Assembly (NCBI RefSeq): GCF_002563675.1
Contig: NZ_PDJC01000001.1
Coordinates: 2,356,001 to 2,420,000, forward strand
Direction of reading: 5' to 3'
Length of the DNA: 64,000 bases
From: Propionicimonas paludicola
GTDB taxonomy: Bacteria; Actinomycetota; Actinomycetes; Propionibacteriales; Propionibacteriaceae
The position numbers and the translations under genes are program-made. Positions 60,495 through 64,000 of this stretch are shown piece by piece (position 1 is the stretch's first letter; every line of letters starts with the position of its first letter). The notes beneath the pieces were generated by a model. That model did no database searches and was not told the origin of the DNA. It saw only the letters and a program-made list of their open reading frames with translations.

Positions 60495-60532
60495 CGGGGC
60501 TCGGCCGAGGGTGAAACCTCAGCCGAGCCCCG
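60495..60532. terminator. Hairpin between convergent small gene and CsoR/CstR gene
   Basis: CGGGGCTCGGC (60495-60505) pairs with GCCGAGCCCCG (60522-60532), and inside it GAGG with CCTC around GTGAAA. It lies between stops at 60479 and 60552 and could end transcription both ways. Confidence 0.8.
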
Positions 60533-60551
60533 AAGTGATGTCTGGGTTGCC

Positions 60552-60815
60552 TCAGGCCAAAGAGAGGAAGAGCTTCTCCAGCGTGGCGGTGTCCACGCTC
60601 TCGCCGCTGGGGTCCTCGGTGAAGCACTGCCGCAGGCCGGCAGAGATCACGGCGAAGCCGGCCCGATCCAGCGCCTTGGAGACAGCAGCCAGCTGGGTGA
60701 CCACCTCGCGGCAGTCCCGCCCGTCCTCGATCATCCGGATGATGCCACCGATCTGACCCTGAGCGCGCTTGAGGCGCTTCAAGACCGCCTCGAGGCCATC
60801 CTTGTCGATTTCCAT
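60552..60815 (-). CDS. CsoR/FrmR-family repressor, CstR-like (sulfur-sensing type)
   Basis: 87 aa from ATG 60815 with GGGGGAAC upstream. An upstream ATG at 60887 would add 24 residues and read through an operator. The all-helical DUF156 fold is clear: LKRLKRAQGQIGGIIRMIED. Two cysteines, C35 (GRDCREV) and C64 (LRQCFTE), are 29 residues apart, as in CsoR and CstR. The position four before C64 is Gly, not the copper-binding His of CsoR. That favours a per- or polysulfide sensor (CstR) over a copper sensor. Confidence 0.85.
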   Translation of the reverse strand: MEIDKDGLEAVLKRLKRAQGQIGGIIRMIEDGRDCREVVTQLAAVSKALDRAGFAVISAGLRQCFTEDPSGESVDTATLEKLFLSLA

Positions 60816-60852
60816 GGCAGTTCCCCCGCTGAAGGACCCAGTGACTTTGGTA

Positions 60853-60868
60853 CTACCCGGCACGGTAT
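60853..60868 (-). promoter_or_regulatory. CsoR/CstR-type operator before the repressor gene
   Basis: CTACCCGGCACGGTAT keeps the TACCC and ACGGTAT blocks of the 58776 site, matching at 12 of 16 positions. It lies 37 bases upstream of the repressor start at 60815, supporting autoregulation. Confidence 0.5.
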
Positions 60869-60883
60869 CGCGCTGCGGCTCGG

Positions 60884-61267
60884 TCATTCAGCCGAACCGG
60901 AATCCTGCGCGGCCATTTCGGCCATTTCCGCGCGCACGTCGTCCATGTTGGCGGAGCGGACGGCACCGATCAGCTCTTCGAGGGCCTGGGCCGGCATGGC
61001 GCCGGGCTGCGCATAGATCAGGACGCCCTCACGGAACACCATCAGGGTCGGGATCGACATGATTCGGGCAGCCGCAGCCAGCTCGCGCTGCGCCTCGGTG
61101 TCCACCTTGCCAAACACGAGATCGGGGTGGTTGTTGGACGCCTCCTCGAAGACCGGGGCGAACATCCGGCACGGGCCACACCAGGCGGCCCAGAAGTCGA
61201 CCAGGACGATGTCGTTCTCGGCGACGGTCTGCTCGAAGTTGGCTGCGGTCAGCTCAGTGGTGCTCAT
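60884..61267 (-). CDS. Thioredoxin with acidic C-terminal extension
   Basis: 127 aa. The active site is WCGPC (29-33) in DFWAAWCGPCRMF, and the cis-Pro loop is SIPTLMVF. The last 20 residues (DDVRAEMAEMAAQDSGSAE) are beyond a normal thioredoxin. The ribosome site GAGGAG follows an operator. Directly upstream of the CsoR/CstR gene. Likely reduces persulfides or disulfides formed during sulfide oxidation (inference). Confidence 0.92.
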   Translation of the reverse strand: MSTTELTAANFEQTVAENDIVLVDFWAAWCGPCRMFAPVFEEASNNHPDLVFGKVDTEAQRELAAAARIMSIPTLMVFREGVLIYAQPGAMPAQALEELIGAVRSANMDDVRAEMAEMAAQDSGSAE

Positions 61268-61285
61268 TCACGACTCCTCGTTCTT

Positions 61286-61301
61286 ATACCCCCGAGGGTA
61301 T
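61286..61301 (-). promoter_or_regulatory. CsoR/CstR-type operator before the thioredoxin gene
   Basis: ATACCCCCGAGGGTAT has perfect 6-bp arms (ATACCC/GGGTAT) around CCGA, 18 bases upstream of the thioredoxin start. On the minus strand a -10-like TATAAG overlaps its edge, so binding would block initiation. Confidence 0.75.
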
Positions 61302-61343
61302 CACGGCAGGCAACCCGGGCCGAGCCCCGGTCGACCACCAAGG

Positions 61344-62687
61344 CTAGGCCCTGGGCAGCTCGATCCAGAAGCGGGAGCCGACCCCTGGCTCGGACTCGAC
61401 GCCGTAGCGGCCCTGATGAGCCGAGATGATGGCGGCCACGATGGCCAGCCCGAGGCCGGAGCCGCGGGCTGCGCTCGTCCGCCGCACCCGGTAGAAGCGA
61501 TCGAAGACCCGCGGCAGCTCCTCGGCCGCGATCCCCACCCCCTGGTCGACCACCCAGATCCGCACCGCGGAGGCCGTCGGCTGGACGGTCAGAGTGATCG
61601 ACGTGCCGTCTGCGGAGTACTTCACGGCGTTGGCGAGCAGCGCGGTCAGCGCCTGGCTGAGCCGATCCGGATCCGCGCGGACGAGCACCGCGGACGCCCC
61701 CTCGGCCACGACCTCCCGGTCGGGCTCGCGCACTCGCAGGTCGGCGGCCAGGCCGCCGAGCAGGGCGCCCAGGTCGACCGGCCGCAGCGCCAGCGTGGCA
61801 CCGTCGCCCAGGGTGGTCAGTTCGAGCAAGTCGTCGACGATCCCGCCCATCCGGGTGGCTTCGGCGTTGATCCGGGCCATGGCGTCCGCCACCTGATCGT
61901 CGGTGGCCAACCCGCCCTGGGCGTAGAGCGAGGAGTAGCCGCGCAGCGTGGTCAGCGGGGTACGCAGCTCGTGGCTGGCGTCGGCCACGAAGCGGCGCAG
62001 TTGTTCCTGGCCGGACGCGGTGGTGGCGGTCATCTGGTTGAAGGCCGCAGCCAGCCGTCCGGCCTCGGTGGACGGGTCGCCGGGCGTGACCTGGACGAGC
62101 TCGCGTCCACCGCTGGCGGTGACCTTGTCGGCGGCCCGGGTGAGTTCAGCGATCGGGGCCAGGCCGAGCCGATTCAGCCAGAAGCCGACCAGCGCGGCCA
62201 CCCCGGCCACAGCGAGCCAGGTGATGGTCAACGCGATGATCAGCCGCTGCACGGCCGCCTCGATGCCGTCCATCGGCAGTCCGATCACCAGTGCCCGGGT
62301 GGCCAGCGGCACCTCGACCAGCCGGATCCGGGTGCCGGGGTCGCCGGCGGCAAGCCGGGTCACCGGGCCGGCGCCGGTCTCGTTGCCGAGCAGCACCGGC
62401 TCGAGCTGCGGACGTGACTGCGGGGCCAGCACCGTGCGCAGCCGTCCGTCCGCGCGCTGGACGCCGACGTAGCTGTCCGACAGCAGGTCGCCGGCCACCG
62501 CAGTGCCGAGCTCGGCCCGGTTCGCGATTCCGATCAGTGCCTTGGGGTTGCCGGTGAACGAGGTGAGCCGGTCGTCGAGCTGGCCGATCAGGTAGGCCCG
62601 CTGGGCCAGCACCACCCCGGCGAAAGCGACCGCGATCAGCACCAGCAGTGCCGAGGCCGACCAGAGCAGGCGCCGTCGCAGGCTCAT
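61344..62687 (-). CDS. Sensor histidine kinase
   Basis: 447 aa from ATG 62687, overlapping the regulator stop (ATGA). Two membrane helices (about 10-30 and 150-175) flank an extracytoplasmic sensor of about 120 residues. Then HAMP, H-box FVADASHELRTPLTTLRGY, N-box ALLANAVKYS, and G-boxes DQGVGI and GSGLGLAI. It phosphorylates the partner regulator. The sensor domain gives no clue to its signal. Confidence 0.94.
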   Translation of the reverse strand: MSLRRRLLWSASALLVLIAVAFAGVVLAQRAYLIGQLDDRLTSFTGNPKALIGIANRAELGTAVAGDLLSDSYVGVQRADGRLRTVLAPQSRPQLEPVLLGNETGAGPVTRLAAGDPGTRIRLVEVPLATRALVIGLPMDGIEAAVQRLIIALTITWLAVAGVAALVGFWLNRLGLAPIAELTRAADKVTASGGRELVQVTPGDPSTEAGRLAAAFNQMTATTASGQEQLRRFVADASHELRTPLTTLRGYSSLYAQGGLATDDQVADAMARINAEATRMGGIVDDLLELTTLGDGATLALRPVDLGALLGGLAADLRVREPDREVVAEGASAVLVRADPDRLSQALTALLANAVKYSADGTSITLTVQPTASAVRIWVVDQGVGIAAEELPRVFDRFYRVRRTSAARGSGLGLAIVAAIISAHQGRYGVESEPGVGSRFWIELPRA

Positions 62688-63373
62688 TGCGGCTCCCGGA
62701 TGGCGTAGCCGACCCCGCGGACGGTGTGAATCAGCCGGGGCTCGGCGGCGTCCACCTTCTTGCGGAGGCTGGAGATGAACGACTCGACGATGGCCGACTC
62801 CCCGCCGAAGTCGTACTGCCAGACCTGGTCGAGAATCTGAGCGCGGCTGACCACTCGTCCGGTGTTGGTGAGCAGGAGTTCGAGGAGCCGGAACTCGGTG
62901 GCCGACAGCGAGACCTCGACCTCGCCACGCCAGACCTGGTGGGCATCGGCATCCAGGACCAGGTCGGCCACCTGCCAACGTCGCCGAGCGACGGGCTGCT
63001 CGGCCCGCCGGCGCAGGGCCACCTGCACCCGAGCCACCAACTCCTCCAGCGCGAACGGCTTGACCACGTAGTCGTCGCCGCCCTCGGTGAGGCCCTTCAC
63101 CCGGTCGCCGGTGGTGCCGCGGGCGGTCAGGAAGATCACTGCGGCGCGACTGCCGGACGTCCGCAGCCGCTGGAGCACCTGGTAACCGTCCAGATCGGGC
63201 AGCTGGATGTCCAGGACCACGACCTCGGGGTCGAGCTTGGCTGCGACGGCCAGGGCGTCCGCCCCGGTGGCGGCGGTCTCGACCAGGTAGCCCTGGAGCC
63301 GCAATGCACTCCCGACCAGGAAGGCGATGTTCTCCTCGTCGTCGACCACGAGGATTCGGGACGCAGCTGCCAC
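62684..63373 (-). CDS. OmpR-family response regulator
   Basis: 229 aa. The receiver has the acidic pair DDEE, the phospho-acceptor Asp in VVVLDIQLPDLDG, and Lys in VVKPFALEE. The C-terminal winged helix includes LSATEFRLLELLLTNTGRVV. It resembles the TrcR-like branch (VWQYDFGGESAIVESFISSL). Coupled to the kinase downstream and divergent from the repeat-containing secreted protein. Confidence 0.94.
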   Translation of the reverse strand: MAAASRILVVDDEENIAFLVGSALRLQGYLVETAATGADALAVAAKLDPEVVVLDIQLPDLDGYQVLQRLRTSGSRAAVIFLTARGTTGDRVKGLTEGGDDYVVKPFALEELVARVQVALRRRAEQPVARRRWQVADLVLDADAHQVWRGEVEVSLSATEFRLLELLLTNTGRVVSRAQILDQVWQYDFGGESAIVESFISSLRKKVDAAEPRLIHTVRGVGYAIREPQ

Positions 63374-63511
63374 GGCTCAACGATGCCAGCCGACTCACTC
63401 CGCTGACGAGCACTGCGTCCAGCTTCCAGCAGATCTCCAGGTTTCCTTGAACCGGCTTCCAGCCGGCCCGTCCAGATTGGGGGCAACGACAACCTCACAG
63501 GAGGAACTGCA

Positions 63512-64000
63512 ATGAACCTGACCACCTCGCTCGTCGCCGGCACGGCCGTCCTGGCCACGGGCGGCCTGTTCGCCGGCCAGGCCATGGCCGCGCCGGTCAC
63601 CCCGCTGCCCAGCCCGACCGTGACCACCTCGGCCACCTCGGCCACCGCCCGCCAGCTCGGCCAGGCCGGAGTGATCTGGTTCTACACGGCGATCAGCTCC
63701 GCGCAGCGCGATTGCTTGGCCGATGCGAACCTGCAGCGCCCCGAGGGCAAGCTGACGGCCGAACAGCGCAGGCAGCTGAACAGCCAGGTGAAGTCCGCGC
63801 TGTCCGACTGCAAGATCACGGTGCGCGGCAAGGCCGCCGAGCGGCAACGGCTCGGCTTCGCCTGGGCCGGCCTGACCAGTGAACAGCAGCACTGCCTGGC
63901 CGACACCGTGCTGACTCGCCCGGTCGGCAAACTGACCGCCGAGCAGCGGGCGGCCGTGCGCCAGTCGAAGCTGGACGCCGCCAACGCCTGCGGAGTTGGT
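63512..64000 (+). CDS. Secreted protein with tandem 60-residue Cys-pair repeats (partial)
   Basis: 163 aa visible, frame open at the window end. ATG 63512 with AGGAGG upstream. Signal peptide, likely cleaved after AMA (about residue 26). Two repeats with an exact period of 60: CLAD (68-71, 128-131), GKLTAEQR (79-86, 139-146) and Cys100/Cys160. Each unit has two cysteines 32 apart, suggesting one disulfide per unit. Family unrecognised. Divergent from the two-component system, which may control it. Confidence 0.75.
   Translation, partial: MNLTTSLVAGTAVLATGGLFAGQAMAAPVTPLPSPTVTTSATSATARQLGQAGVIWFYTAISSAQRDCLADANLQRPEGKLTAEQRRQLNSQVKSALSDCKITVRGKAAERQRLGFAWAGLTSEQQHCLADTVLTRPVGKLTAEQRAAVRQSKLDAANACGVG

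Noticed and set aside
60552-60815. Copper-sensing CsoR controlling copper efflux
   Set aside because: The copper-binding His four residues before the second Cys is Gly here, and no copper ATPase or chaperone gene is nearby.

Overview
The window is high-GC DNA from an actinobacterium. Support for this includes mycothiol synthase (mshD) next to a GlnR-type atypical response regulator, an Lsr2 nucleoid protein, the tiny actinobacterial ribosomal protein bS22, DUF2510, DUF3180 and DUF4190 proteins, many GTG starts, and ATGA/TGATG stop-start overlaps. Several blocks follow the gene order of Mycobacterium tuberculosis. These are moxR-DUF58 / SpoIIM / RDD, glnR-mshD, ppk-mutT1, the HTH-bS22 pair, and ppa / dacB-zincin-tilS-hpt-ftsH-folE-folP-folB-folK-DUF3180. 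Sugar-uptake genes and a Pho-type operon would fit a soil or wastewater member of the Propionibacteriales, but I make no genus call. I saw no rRNA, tRNA, insertion sequence, prophage or CRISPR array.

1-13 kb: the end of a MoxR ATPase, DUF58, SpoIIM-like and RDD membrane proteins; a drug-efflux (DHA2) transporter with an unusually large insert and its TetR regulator, preceded by two palindromic operators; an amidase; a coupled alpha/beta hydrolase-YgfZ-nitrobindin operon; a DUF4184 protein; an AbiEi/DUF559-like protein; a cluster of four degenerate repeats; and D-aminoacyl-tRNA deacylase.

13-25 kb: phosphate and nitrogen physiology. It holds glnR, mshD, ppk (polyphosphate kinase), mutT1, a LacI regulator, a PHO box and pstSCAB, then a DUF2510 protein, an LpqI-like GH3 lipoprotein and a histidine phosphatase.

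25-35 kb: bS22 and its HTH neighbour, then a LacI-controlled operon (lacI, binding protein, two permeases, GH31 alpha-xylosidase, GH1 beta-glucosidase). The two hydrolases suggest use of xyloglucan-derived oligosaccharides such as isoprimeverose.

35-44 kb: PfkB kinase, VOC protein, proC, asd, DUF2500, a CPBP membrane protein, a TIM-barrel protein, a second VOC protein, radA and two membrane proteins. 44-58 kb: clpC, lsr2, the folate operon, ftsH, hpt, tilS, a zincin, dacB and ppa.

58-61.3 kb: probably the most interesting block. An SQR-like flavoprotein and a coupled 61-aa protein converge on a thioredoxin-CsoR/CstR-family repressor pair. Three 16-bp related palindromes lie in front of the three transcription starts, which suggests a compact sulfide/persulfide-responsive regulon. 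61.3-64 kb: a two-component system divergent from a secreted protein with an exact 60-residue tandem repeat, cut by the window end.
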